A DNA stretch of 31,327 bases from Patescibacteria group bacterium (GCA_030917145.1 JAUPVJ010000041.1:1-31327), one strand, 5' to 3'. Shown: positions 15,373-23,580, counted from the stretch's first letter. Numbers and translations are program-made. Notes: generated by a model from the sequence alone, not told the origin.

Positions 15373-17109
15373 TTAGAGACTCTTTTCTTTAATTTCTTTT
15401 GCGAGCTTGGAGATTGTTTCGTCTAAAGAGAGATCAAATTTTTCAGTCCGGCCTTCAAGTGTCACTCGTTTGCTTTCTACTTCTTTTTTACCAATGACTG
15501 CAACATATGGAACTTTTTCCATTTTTGCATTTCTGATTTTTTTACCGAGTGATTCGTTTGATTCATCTATTTCATATCGGATGTCGTTTTCAGCAAGGAG
15601 AGATGTAAAGCTTTTTGCGTATTCAATTTCGTTTTCACCAATTGGTACGATCTTTACTTGCACAGGGGAGAGCCAAAGCGGAAACGCTCCAGCAAAGTGT
15701 TCGATTAGAACTCCCATAAATCTTTCGAGCGACCCAGAAATTGCTCGGTGAATCACAACAGGTCTTTCTTTTTCCCCTTTGTTATTTACAAATGAAAGAT
15801 TGAAACGTTCAGGAAGATTGAAGTCGCATTGAATTGTTGCTAGTTGCCATTCACGACCGATTGCATCCTTAAACATAAAATCTAGTTTTGGACCATAAAA
15901 AGCTGCTTCATTTTTTGCTTCTTTGTAAGGTAGTTTTTTTGTTTCGCAGATATTTTTTAGTGTCGCTTCGGCTTTGTTCCAAACTTCATCAGATCCTAGG
16001 TATGCACTTTTATCTTCACCTCGTAGTGACAATCGTACAAAGTATTCGTCGATCATTCCAAAAGTTTCGTAGAATTTTTTTATGATATCCACAATCACAC
16101 CTGCTTCTTCTTCGATTTGTGAGACTGCGCAAAATAGGTGACCGTCGTCTTGTGTAATTGCACGCACTCTTGTGAGTCCTCCTAGTTGTCCAGATTTTTC
16201 ATCTCTGTAAATTGTTGCTGGTTCAAAATATCTTACTGGCATATCCTTGTATGAGAATTGATTGTCCGCAAAAATTTGCATGTGATGAGGACAATTCATG
16301 GGTTTCATTATGAATTTTTCTTCTTTACCTTGAACTCTAAAAAGTTCGTCACCGAACTTTGCTGCGTGCCCTGATGTTTCGTACAGAGCTTCTTTTGCTA
16401 TGTGGGGAGTCCACACACGAGAATATCCTTTTCCTTTGTGTAGTTGCCAAAGAAAATCTTCAATTTCTTTTCTGATGACCATTCCCTTTGGTTGCATGAG
16501 GGGAAGCCCAGAACCAATCAGTGGAGAAAGTGTAAAAAGTTTTAAAGCAGGTCCTAAAATTTTATGATCTCTTTTTCGCGCTTCTTCTTGTTGTACTTCG
16601 TAAGCTTCCAATTCTTCTTTTGTGTTAAAAGCGAGCCCGTAAATCCGAGTAAGCATTTTGTTTTTCTCGTCTCCGCGCCAGTAAGCTCCTGCGATCCGAG
16701 AAAGTTTAAAAGAGTCTGTAGTGATTTCTTTTGCAGGATTTTCTGTGTGTCCTCCACGGCAAAGATCTGTAAAATTGCCACAAGTGTAAAATGTGATTTT
16801 CTCACCTTTGTCTACGATTTCATTGATGAGTTCTAGTTTGTATGGGTTTTGAGAAAAATATTTTTCCGCTTCTTCTTTTGTTTTTTCTTCATGAGAAAAT
16901 TTTTCCCAAGAAGAAAGATTGTCTTTCATTTTCTTTTCGATCTTTTCTAAGTCAGAGTCTGTGATAGGAGAAGGGAATTCAAAGTCGTAATAAAAACCGT
17001 TGTCGATCGCAGGACCGATTGTGTTTTTTGTATTTGGGTAAAGTTCTAAAACAGCACTTGCTAGCAAGTGGGCGAGAGTGTGTCTTTTGTTTTCTATGTT
17101 TGTTTCCAT
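15373..17109 (-). CDS. thrS: Threonyl-tRNA synthetase without TGS domain
   Basis: 578 residues from the chosen start, against about 640 in E. coli. The N-terminal TGS (ubiquitin-like) domain is absent. The protein opens directly in the editing domain: RHTLAHLLASAVLELYPN (HxxxH), GPAIDNGFYYDFEF, YTCGNFTDLCRGGH. Then the class II core: the motif 2 region RDEKSGQLGGLTRVRAITQD, with zinc ligands Cys in KPMNCPHH, His in DDGHLFC and His in VIHRAISGS. The anticodon-binding domain begins at LWLSPVQVKIVPIG. Only 50 nt separate the dnaE stop from this start, so no TGS domain can be encoded upstream. Two ATGs compete, 17121 and 17109. A TGA plus TATGCT -10 (17117-17122) overlaps the first and ends 7 nt before the second, so I use 17109. 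Confidence 0.95.
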   Translation of the reverse strand: METNIENKRHTLAHLLASAVLELYPNTKNTIGPAIDNGFYYDFEFPSPITDSDLEKIEKKMKDNLSSWEKFSHEEKTKEEAEKYFSQNPYKLELINEIVDKGEKITFYTCGNFTDLCRGGHTENPAKEITTDSFKLSRIAGAYWRGDEKNKMLTRIYGLAFNTKEELEAYEVQQEEARKRDHKILGPALKLFTLSPLIGSGLPLMQPKGMVIRKEIEDFLWQLHKGKGYSRVWTPHIAKEALYETSGHAAKFGDELFRVQGKEEKFIMKPMNCPHHMQIFADNQFSYKDMPVRYFEPATIYRDEKSGQLGGLTRVRAITQDDGHLFCAVSQIEEEAGVIVDIIKKFYETFGMIDEYFVRLSLRGEDKSAYLGSDEVWNKAEATLKNICETKKLPYKEAKNEAAFYGPKLDFMFKDAIGREWQLATIQCDFNLPERFNLSFVNNKGEKERPVVIHRAISGSLERFMGVLIEHFAGAFPLWLSPVQVKIVPIGENEIEYAKSFTSLLAENDIRYEIDESNESLGKKIRNAKMEKVPYVAVIGKKEVESKRVTLEGRTEKFDLSLDETISKLAKEIKEKSL

Positions 17110-17159
17110 AGGGGAAAGCATATCAGATTTTTGGAGTAATAAAAATAGCCTTAAAAGAG

Positions 17160-20100
17160 TTAGATTTTTCTGATCTTTTCTGCAAGGAGAGAAACTCCAC
17201 CATTTCGGAGAGATATTTTTCCTTCGATTGCTATGCAGTTTTCGCCATCAAAAATTTTCTTTGTGTTTTCATAAATTTCAGGGAAAAGCACTACTTCCAT
17301 TGTGGTGCTAAAATCTGCCATTTTTACGAAGGCCATGAGGTCTCCTTTTTTTGTGCGGATTTCTTTCATCTCTGCACAAACTCCAAGTATCATCTGCGCT
17401 TGTCCTTCTTTTGGATTTTCTAAAACTTTTGCAATTGAAATTCCTTTTGATTGCATTTTTTCTCTAAATTTATCAAGTGGGTGCCCAGAAATATAAAGAC
17501 CAAGGAGTTCCTTTTCCCATCTTAATTGTTCGTTTTGAGGAAGAGGCTCACTGTCTCGAAGTGTTATTTTGTCTCCTCCCACAATGCTACCAAAAAGAGA
17601 ATCTTGCGCACTATTTTTTTCATTTTCTCTGTTAAATTCCAAAAGAATATCAATGTTATGAAAAAGTTTTCCACGATCTTCAAAGAGATCGAGCGCCCCA
17701 CACTTTACTAAAGCCTCTAGAGATTTTTTGTTTAGATTTCTGTCTTGAACTCTTTTTAGAAAATCTTCAAGAGAAGAAAATTTTCCACGAGCTTTTCTTT
17801 CTTCGATAATTGCCGCTGCGATTCCTTCACCAAAGTTTTTTACAGATGTTAGTCCAAAGCGAATATTTTCTTTTCCGTTTTCGTCTTTTACAATTGTAAA
17901 TCCTTCAAAGCTTTCGTTTATGTCTGGTGGTAAAACTTGTATCCCGATTCTTTTACATTCAGCTACGGAGATCGCTACTTTGTCGACGTCTCCGGATTCG
18001 TGTGTGAGAACTGAACTCATGTACTCAGCAGGGAAGTTGGCTTTGAGGTAAGCGGTGATGTAAGCCACGCGCCCATAAGACACAGAGTGGGCTTTGTTGA
18101 AGGCGTAAGAAGCAAAAGGTTCAATCCATGTCCAAAGTTCACGTGCTTTTTTCTCGGGCCATTTGCTGTATTCAACACAACCTTTTATAAATTTTTCTTT
18201 TTGCTCCGCCATTTCTTTTGGAATCTTTTTTCCTACAGCTTTTCGGAATTTGTCTACTTCTCCCCAAGTGTAACCTGCGATTTTGTTGGCCATCATCAAA
18301 AGGTCGTCTTGGTAAACCAAGACTCCGTAAGTTTTCCGCAAGATCGGTTCAAGAACTGGATCAAGATATTTTACTTTTGAACTGTCGTGTTTACATTCGA
18401 TGTAAACCGGAATAAATTGCATCGGTCCAGGTCGGTAAAGAGCTACCATCGCATTGATGTCGTGAATTGTTGTAGGTTTAAGGTCAACTAAAAATCTTGT
18501 CATTCCATCTCCGTTTAGCTGGAAAAGATCTTCAGTTTCTCCTCGCGCGAGCATTGCAAAAGTTTTTGCATCGTCGATTGGAATCGTGTCGATATCGATC
18601 TTTGCTCCTTTTAGTTTTTCAGCAAGGCGCAAAGTGTCGGCAATGATCGAAAGGTTTTTAAGTCCCAAGAAGTCGAATTTCAAAAGTCCAGCGTTTTCTT
18701 CGTCGATTGAATACATGTCGTACTGAGTAATAATTTTTCCTTCTCCTTTTGGATCAAATTGAAGAGGGGTAACTTCTGTAAGGGGAATCGGGGCGATCAC
18801 AACTCCCGCAGCATGCACCGAGATGTGTCGTGCACAACCTTCGATTTTTTTTGCCATATCAATAATGTTTTTTACAACCTCATCTTTTTTGTACAATTCT
18901 TTTAGTTCTGCCGCTTCTTCAAGCGCTCGCTCTAAAGTCATTGGAAATCCTTGGCTACCCATTGGTACCATTTTTGCGATTTTGTCTCCGGTTGCTACAT
19001 CGTGTCCGAGAGCTCGCGTGATGTCGCGCACACTTCCACGAGCCGCCATCGTTCCGAAAGTTCCGATCTGTGCTACGTATTCTTTTCCGTATTTTTGTCG
19101 AGCGTACTCTACCATTTCATCTCGACGGTTATCGGCGTAGTCCATGTCGATGTCGGGAGCAGAAGGTCGGTCAGGGTTTAAGAATCGTTCAAAAGGAATT
19201 TCGTATTCAAGCGGGTTGATGTTTGTAATCCCTGAAAGGTAAGTTACAAGCGATCCGGATACAGAACCTCTAATGTTTGAAAGAATAAAGTTTTCTTTTG
19301 CATGTCTTAAAAGATCAGCTACCACCAAAAAGTATGGTGAGTAACCTTTAGTTTTGATTACGCTTAGTTCGTATTCAGCTCGCTCTAAAACTTCCGGAGT
19401 TTTTTCTACGCTCCTTCTTTCAAATCCTGCAAACACGATGTCACGAAAAGCATCGTCGTAAGTTTTTCCTGGAGCCAAATCAATTTTTGGAAACATCCAT
19501 TTTCCAAGCGGAATTTCGAGGTTGCATTTTTCTACAATTTTTTCGCAGTTTGAAAGTGCTTCTGGAATATTTTTAAAAAACTTACTGGCTTCTTTTTGTG
19601 TGATAAAAGAAAAATCCGCCTCGTCGTCGTTTGAACTTGCCGTAAAACTTTTTTGTACAGAAAGGAGTGTTGTGCGCGCTTTTCGATCATCTTTTTCTAT
19701 ATAGTAGACGTCGTGAGCTGCGACAAGTGGAATATTTTCTTTTTTTGCAAACTCCACAAGCTTTTCCATTCTTTCAGGAAAACCGTCAATCTCTTCGTGG
19801 TGTGTAATTTCTATATAAAAATCTTCCCCGTAAACTTTTTTATAAAATTCTGCCCAATCGTGTGCCAACTCCTCATTTCCATTTTTAAGTGCAAGAGAAA
19901 TTTCTCCACTAAAAGAAGGGGATATAGCAACCAACCCTTCAGAGTATTTTTCTATGAGTTCCTTGTCGAGGCGGGGTCGGTAGTAAAATCCTTCAAAATG
20001 AGAATCGGTAACTAGTTTGATTAAGTTTTTGTAACCAACTAAATCTTTTGCAAGTAAAACAAGACGAGTTCTTTTGTTGTCGATTTTTGGTTCGCGGTCG

Positions 20101-20327
20101 AAGCGAGTTCGGTTTGCTACATAAAAATCTACACCAAGAATTGGTTTGATTTCAGCTTTTTTACATTCTTTGTAAAACTCGATCGCTCCGTAAAGGTTTC
20201 CAGCGTCAGTTAAAGCCACAGCTTCCATGCCATTGTCTTTGGTTGCTTTGATGATGTCAGGAATCTTAGGAAGCGCCTGTAAAAGGGAGTAGTGGCTGTG
20301 TAAATGAAGATGTGTAAATTTCGACAT
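17160..20327 (-). CDS. dnaE: DNA polymerase III alpha subunit (replicative polymerase)
   Basis: 1055 residues, the C-family replicative polymerase. Domains in order: PHP (about 1-270, opening with FTHLHLHSHYSLLQALPKI); palm with PDIDMDYADNRRDEMVEYAR carrying the catalytic aspartates; fingers with the GPMQFIPVYIECKHD region and VLVYQDDLLMMA; tandem helix-hairpin-helix (SVKNFGEGIAAAIIEERKAR); and a C-terminal OB domain (MILGVCAEMKEIRTKKGDLM). The PHP domain keeps HxHxH but has Ala in LTDAGN, where metal-binding relatives have His, and Tyr in HDVYY, where they have His. PHP-linked proofreading is therefore probably lost (inference). The -10 (TGT plus TAAAAT, 20334-20339) ends 6 nt before the ATG, so the mRNA is probably leaderless. 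thrS lies 50 nt downstream with its own -10. Confidence 0.96.
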   Translation of the reverse strand: MSKFTHLHLHSHYSLLQALPKIPDIIKATKDNGMEAVALTDAGNLYGAIEFYKECKKAEIKPILGVDFYVANRTRFDREPKIDNKRTRLVLLAKDLVGYKNLIKLVTDSHFEGFYYRPRLDKELIEKYSEGLVAISPSFSGEISLALKNGNEELAHDWAEFYKKVYGEDFYIEITHHEEIDGFPERMEKLVEFAKKENIPLVAAHDVYYIEKDDRKARTTLLSVQKSFTASSNDDEADFSFITQKEASKFFKNIPEALSNCEKIVEKCNLEIPLGKWMFPKIDLAPGKTYDDAFRDIVFAGFERRSVEKTPEVLERAEYELSVIKTKGYSPYFLVVADLLRHAKENFILSNIRGSVSGSLVTYLSGITNINPLEYEIPFERFLNPDRPSAPDIDMDYADNRRDEMVEYARQKYGKEYVAQIGTFGTMAARGSVRDITRALGHDVATGDKIAKMVPMGSQGFPMTLERALEEAAELKELYKKDEVVKNIIDMAKKIEGCARHISVHAAGVVIAPIPLTEVTPLQFDPKGEGKIITQYDMYSIDEENAGLLKFDFLGLKNLSIIADTLRLAEKLKGAKIDIDTIPIDDAKTFAMLARGETEDLFQLNGDGMTRFLVDLKPTTIHDINAMVALYRPGPMQFIPVYIECKHDSSKVKYLDPVLEPILRKTYGVLVYQDDLLMMANKIAGYTWGEVDKFRKAVGKKIPKEMAEQKEKFIKGCVEYSKWPEKKARELWTWIEPFASYAFNKAHSVSYGRVAYITAYLKANFPAEYMSSVLTHESGDVDKVAISVAECKRIGIQVLPPDINESFEGFTIVKDENGKENIRFGLTSVKNFGEGIAAAIIEERKARGKFSSLEDFLKRVQDRNLNKKSLEALVKCGALDLFEDRGKLFHNIDILLEFNRENEKNSAQDSLFGSIVGGDKITLRDSEPLPQNEQLRWEKELLGLYISGHPLDKFREKMQSKGISIAKVLENPKEGQAQMILGVCAEMKEIRTKKGDLMAFVKMADFSTTMEVVLFPEIYENTKKIFDGENCIAIEGKISLRNGGVSLLAEKIRKI

Positions 20328-20408
20328 GGATAGATTTTAACATACCAAAAAGAATTTGTTTGACTTTGAGGGATTGAAGTATAAAGTAGTAGCGAACCAC
20401 CATTCTTT

Positions 20409-20660
20409 ATGACAACTTGTTTTCATTTACATGGAACGCCCGACATTCGGACTCCCGAACTTCTTGCGCTTGTACCTCAACCACCAAGTGTAATGAGGAT
20501 TGAGCCGATCACAAACCCTGAGGGTTTTGTGGTGAGAATCCTTGTGACCTTTAAGGGCTCGATGGACGAAGGTCTAAGTGGTACCCTTGAGCGGTCCGGG
20601 TACCACCAGGAAAAACCTCCCGAGCCAGAGGAGGAAGAAATTGAAAAAGACGGAAGCTGA
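20409..20660 (+). CDS. Small orphan protein with acidic tail, 83 residues
   Basis: Unrecognised. It starts MTTCFHLHGTPDIRTPELLA, continues with a strand-rich middle (EGFVVRILVTFKG), and ends in a Pro/Glu-rich acidic tail (PPEPEEEEIEKDGS). GC-rich relative to the window, with codon choices unlike dnaE or rnhB. Its own transcription unit is likely: a TTGACT at 20360-20365 and TATAAA at 20380-20385 lie upstream, though with a poor 14-nt spacer. A terminator hairpin includes its TGA stop. Divergent from dnaE. Function unknown. Confidence 0.55.
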   Translation: MTTCFHLHGTPDIRTPELLALVPQPPSVMRIEPITNPEGFVVRILVTFKGSMDEGLSGTLERSGYHQEKPPEPEEEEIEKDGS

Positions 20661-20680
20661 GAAATCAGCTTATTTTTTTT
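20654..20680 (+). terminator. Terminator embedded in the stop codon of the 83-residue orphan
   Basis: AAGCTGA (20654-20660), GAAA loop, TCAGCTT (20665-20671), followed by A and eight T. The TGA stop (20658-20660) is the last part of the 5' arm. Confidence 0.9.
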
Positions 20681-20681
20681 G

Positions 20682-20710
20682 TTTACTTTTATTTTAATGT
20701 GTGGTACTAT
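20682..20710 (+). promoter_or_regulatory. Promoter of the 74-residue orphan, leaderless geometry
   Basis: TTTACT (20682-20687), 17-nt spacer, extended TGG plus TACTAT (20705-20710), then 8 nt to the ATG at 20719. This decides the start: the upstream in-frame GTG (20701) overlaps the -10 region. Confidence 0.75.
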
Positions 20711-20718
20711 ATAAAAGT

Positions 20719-20943
20719 ATGATACTTGTTCCTTGTTTGGATGATGGTGAGCCTGAGTTTTCAAAAGCTGATTTCGAGGCGTTGTGGAACAACGTTCGCG
20801 AATTTTTGAAGAAGGGGTGGAAGCGCCCATCAGTCGAGCCTCTGTATGGGAGCGACGCAAAACCATTTGGATTGCTGATCGAATCCGAAGGGGCAGCGTA
20901 CCATGTGCTCACTGTCTTTAAGGCGCTGAAGCCTGTTTGTTAA
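20719..20943 (+). CDS. Small orphan protein, 74 residues
   Basis: Unrecognised, soluble, acidic to neutral. It begins MILVPCLDDGEPEFSKADFE, then an amphipathic helix (FEALWNNVREFLKKGW), a loop, and strand-like GLLIESEGAAYHVLTVFKAL, ending in PVC. The alternation suggests a small alpha/beta domain. The start is set by the promoter 8 nt upstream. A terminator stem begins at the base after the TAA. GC is higher than in the flanking genes. It sits alone between another orphan and rnhB. No function assigned. Confidence 0.6.
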   Translation: MILVPCLDDGEPEFSKADFEALWNNVREFLKKGWKRPSVEPLYGSDAKPFGLLIESEGAAYHVLTVFKALKPVC

Positions 20944-20978
20944 ACACTAAGAGTTTTTACTCATTAGTGTATTTTTTT
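20944..20978 (+). terminator. Terminator of the 74-residue orphan
   Basis: ACACTAA (20944-20950) pairs with TTAGTGT (20964-20970); inside, GAGT pairs with ACTC around a TTTT loop with one bulge. A T-run follows (20972-20978). It begins directly after the stop codon. Confidence 0.88.
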
Positions 20979-21002
20979 GTCTGTAAAAGTTACGATATAT
21001 AA

Positions 21003-21608
21003 ATGAGTGAAAGCTTTTTGATCGGAATAGACGAAGCAGGGAGAGGGCCACTGGCCGGACCTGTAGCTATCGGGCTTTTTAAAATCAACAAAGGATCTTT
21101 AAAAAAAGGTTTTTTTGAGAAAAATTTTCCTGGGCTTAAAGACAGCAAGAAGCTTACCGAAAAAAAACGAGAAGAGTTTTTTATCAAACTACAATCTTTT
21201 AAAAAAGATGGAATCATTGATTTTTCAGTTTCTTTAATTTCAGAAAAAATCATCGACCAAAAAGGAATTTCTTTTGCTATAAAGCTCGGAATAGAAAAAT
21301 GTTTGAAAAAAGTAAAAGCTCAAAGTAAGGACGAAATTCTTTTAGACGGAGGACTTAAAGTTTCTCCACTTTTTAAGAATCAAAAGACGATCATAAAAGG
21401 AGACGAAAAAGAGCCTACAATCTCACTTGCTTCGATTTGTGCCAAAGTCACTCGCGACAGGTTCATGAAAAAAGAAGCTTTGAAATACCCCGATTTTGGG
21501 TTTGAGGTCCACAAAGGCTATGGTACTAAGAAACACAGGGAATATATTGAAAAGTTAGGACTCACGAAAATCCACAGAAAAAGCTTTTGTAAAAAGGTTA
21601 GGGTTTGA
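21003..21608 (+). CDS. rnhB: Ribonuclease HII
   Basis: 201 residues. Removes ribonucleotides from DNA and RNA primers by cutting RNA-DNA hybrids, using a DEDD metal site. Seen: FLIGIDEAGRGPLAGPVAIG (Asp and Glu), LKDSKKLTEKKREEFF, ILLDGGLKV (third acidic), ASICAKVTRDRFMK (fourth), and the C-terminal GYGTKKHREYIEKLGLTKIH block of type II enzymes. A weak TACGAT ends 6 nt before the ATG, which would give a leaderless mRNA. The rpmF gene with its own promoter follows after 47 nt. Confidence 0.96.
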   Translation: MSESFLIGIDEAGRGPLAGPVAIGLFKINKGSLKKGFFEKNFPGLKDSKKLTEKKREEFFIKLQSFKKDGIIDFSVSLISEKIIDQKGISFAIKLGIEKCLKKVKAQSKDEILLDGGLKVSPLFKNQKTIIKGDEKEPTISLASICAKVTRDRFMKKEALKYPDFGFEVHKGYGTKKHREYIEKLGLTKIHRKSFCKKVRV

Positions 21609-21618
21609 GCCTTCAAAT

Positions 21619-21646
21619 TTGCCAGATTTTTCTCTTTGTGTATACT
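21619..21646 (+). promoter_or_regulatory. Promoter of rpmF
   Basis: TTGCCA (21619-21624), 16-nt spacer, TATACT (21641-21646), 9 nt before the chosen ATG at 21656. Predicted leader about 3 nt. Confidence 0.75.
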
Positions 21647-21655
21647 GTAAATATT

Positions 21656-21865
21656 ATGGTAGTAAGAATGCGACACACCCGGTCACATACCGGCAATAGA
21701 AGAAGTCACCACGCTTTAAAGGCTACGGTCTCAAAGCTGTGTGAAAACTGTGGAAACCCAAAACTTCCGCATGTTGCCTGTGGTAACTGTGGGACCTATA
21801 AAAAGCGGGTAGTTGTTGAAGTTGTTACAAAAGCCGAGAAAAAAGCATCTAAAGCAAAAAAATAA
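21656..21865 (+). CDS. rpmF: Ribosomal protein bL32
   Basis: 69 residues. Zinc-ribbon protein of the large subunit: basic N-terminus MVVRMRHTRSHTGNRRSHHA, then CENCGNPKLPHVACGNCG with two CxxC pairs, and TYKKRVVVEVV. A short Lys/Ala tail (KAEKKASKAKK) follows the fold. The open frame runs back to 21605, but the extra 17 residues are hydrophobic, unlike L32, and lie across the promoter. I therefore start at 21656. An ATG at 21668 is possible but less likely. nusB follows after 42 nt; a small TCCC-GAAA-GGGA hairpin lies in the gap. Confidence 0.95.
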   Translation: MVVRMRHTRSHTGNRRSHHALKATVSKLCENCGNPKLPHVACGNCGTYKKRVVVEVVTKAEKKASKAKK

Positions 21866-21907
21866 AAGTATCGTCCCGAAAGGGAATTAAAAAATAAGTT
21901 CTTTAAT

Positions 21908-22810
21908 ATGGCCACTAGGCACCTCTCGAGATCAGTAGTTTTACAAACAATATTTGAGTGGGATTTCAAAGATAAACCCGAAGCCTCTTTTGATGTTGAA
22001 CTAAAAAGAAACCTAGACGAATTCGCTCCAGGTTCTACAGACTTTCCTTTTATAAAAAAATTAGCGGACGGAGTACAAAAGAAATATAAAGATTTAGATA
22101 AAATCATTTCAAAAGCTGCTCCTGATTGGCCTCTAGAAAAAATCGCAAATGTCGACCGAAACGTTTTACGTATCGGTCTTTATGAGCTTCTGTTTTCTGA
22201 TCGTGGAGAAGTGCCGCCAAAAGTTGCGATCAACGAAGCTATTGAGCTTGCAAAAACTTTTGGAGGAGAAACTTCCGGGCGTTTTGTAAACGGAGTTCTT
22301 GGTGCGGTGTACAAAGAACTTGGAGAACCAGGAAAAGAACAAGAATCAAAAAGAAAAAAACTTCCAGAGGTTGCTTTTGAAGACATGGAAATTGAACGAT
22401 TGGTTGGAGCTGTAGTTTACGCTCGCGATGCTCAAAATATTTATCTCGCTTTGGTGCATGACATTTTTGGTCACTGGACTCTTTCAAAAGGGCATAACAA
22501 AGAAAACGAATCAGATGAAGATGCTGTGGTCCGAAAAGTAGAAGAAGAGATGGGGGTTAATGTTCTTCCTGAAGACAAGCTCGGATCAAACGAATATGTA
22601 GCAACGCTCCCAGAAAAAGGCAAAGTACGAAAACAAGTAAATTACTTTTTAGCAAAAACAGATTTTAAAGATTTGAAGCTCGGAGAGTCTGGAGGGCTAG
22701 ATGATGCAAAATGGTTTAAGATTACAGAAATTTTAGATCTAAATTTTTATGACGATATCTTGCCGATAGTTACAAAAGCAATTGGAATCTTAGCATCTAA
22801 GAAGAGCTGA
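21908..22810 (+). CDS. nusB: NusB fused to a C-terminal Nudix domain
   Basis: 300 residues, about twice a normal NusB. Residues 1-137 are NusB: RHLSRSVVLQTIFEWDF, then IANVDRNVLRIGLYELLF, VAINEAIELAKTFGGETSGRFVNGVLGAV. It should bind boxA RNA with S10 for rRNA antitermination. After a charged linker (138-160), residues 163-298 have a Nudix fold (VGAVVYARDAQNIYLALVH ... DDAKWFKI). The Nudix box at 195-217 reads G-x5-E-x7-RKVEEEMGV. The metal-binding EExG glutamates are kept, but the Glu after Arg is Lys. Whether it hydrolyses nucleoside-diphosphate compounds or only binds them is open. No frameshift is needed for the fusion. Between rpmF and rnc. Confidence 0.88.
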   Translation: MATRHLSRSVVLQTIFEWDFKDKPEASFDVELKRNLDEFAPGSTDFPFIKKLADGVQKKYKDLDKIISKAAPDWPLEKIANVDRNVLRIGLYELLFSDRGEVPPKVAINEAIELAKTFGGETSGRFVNGVLGAVYKELGEPGKEQESKRKKLPEVAFEDMEIERLVGAVVYARDAQNIYLALVHDIFGHWTLSKGHNKENESDEDAVVRKVEEEMGVNVLPEDKLGSNEYVATLPEKGKVRKQVNYFLAKTDFKDLKLGESGGLDDAKWFKITEILDLNFYDDILPIVTKAIGILASKKS

Positions 22811-22824
22811 TTTAAAAGTATTTA

Positions 22825-22891
22825 GTATGTCGTATATAGTATTTGGTATTTATACTTAATACTATATACAAAATACTACATACTATTCACA
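22825..22891. repeat. Inverted repeat before rnc
   Basis: GTATATAGTATT and AATACTATATAC are perfect 12-bp complementary arms around a 14-nt AT-rich loop, within a wider TAGTATGT ... ACATACTA symmetry. The stretch is built of TAGTAT/GTATT units. It lies directly before the rnc ATG, so the hairpin would be in, or overlap, the 5' end of the rnc mRNA if transcription comes from nusB. Confidence 0.75.
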
Positions 22892-22893
22892 CA

Positions 22894-23580
22894 ATGAATA
22901 CAGACATAATCGAAAAAAAAATAGGAATAGTTTTTAAAGACAAATCTCTTTTGGAGAAGGCTTTTACACACCGCTCTTACTTAAATGAAAACAGAGGTCT
23001 TGGTCTTGAACACAATGAACGTCTAGAGTTTTTAGGAGACGCTGTTTTGGAGCTCGTGGTTACAGACTTTTTGTATAGAAAATATCCAAAAAAACCAGAA
23101 GGGGAAATGACTTCTCTGCGGTCAGCTTTGGTAAACTCTACAATGCTTGCGGAAATTTCAAGTTCTCTAAATTTTAGTGAGTACCTACTGCTTTCTCGTG
23201 GTGAAGCAAAAGACAAGGGAAGAGCAAGACAGTACATCTTGGCAAATACTTTTGAATCAGTCGTTGGGGCAATTTACCTTGATCAAGGTTATGCTGGAGC
23301 AGATAAATTTATTGGAGAATTTCTTTTGCCCAAAATCACAGAAGTAGAAGAAAAGCGCCTTTGGATAGATGCAAAAAGTTTTTTCCAAGAACAAGCTCAA
23401 GAAAAATTTGGTTCTACTCCTCAATATAAAACTCTAAAAGATCACGGTCCTGACCATGACAAGGTCTTTACTGTTGGTGTATTTATCGGCGAAGATCTAA
23501 TCGCTGAAGGAAGTGGAAAAAGTAAACAAGATGCAGAACAAGAAGCTGCGAGGAGTGCACTAGACAAAAAAGGATGGTAA
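22894..23580 (+). CDS. rnc: Ribonuclease III
   Basis: 228 residues. Cuts double-stranded RNA (rRNA precursors, structured mRNAs). The RNase III domain signature NERLEFLGDAV is at 41-51; the second metal region reads ANTFESVVGAIYLD, where many family members have Asp in place of this Asn. The dsRNA-binding domain (about 156-226) has SFFQEQAQEKFGSTPQY, KVFTVGVFIGEDLIAEG and GKSKQDAEQEAARSAL. The open frame reaches back to 22843 through the inverted-repeat region; that extra peptide is not RNase III-like, so I start at 22894. Long hairpins both precede and follow the gene, which could allow self-cleavage control (inference). Confidence 0.96.
   Translation: MNTDIIEKKIGIVFKDKSLLEKAFTHRSYLNENRGLGLEHNERLEFLGDAVLELVVTDFLYRKYPKKPEGEMTSLRSALVNSTMLAEISSSLNFSEYLLLSRGEAKDKGRARQYILANTFESVVGAIYLDQGYAGADKFIGEFLLPKITEVEEKRLWIDAKSFFQEQAQEKFGSTPQYKTLKDHGPDHDKVFTVGVFIGEDLIAEGSGKSKQDAEQEAARSALDKKGW

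Noticed and set aside
21605..21655. Longer start of rpmF
   Set aside because: Adds a hydrophobic 17-residue stretch unlike L32 and overlaps both the -35/-10 boxes and the end of rnhB.
22843..22893. Longer start of rnc
   Set aside because: The 17 extra residues derive from the AT-rich inverted repeat and do not resemble RNase III N-termini; ATG 22894 gives the normal length.
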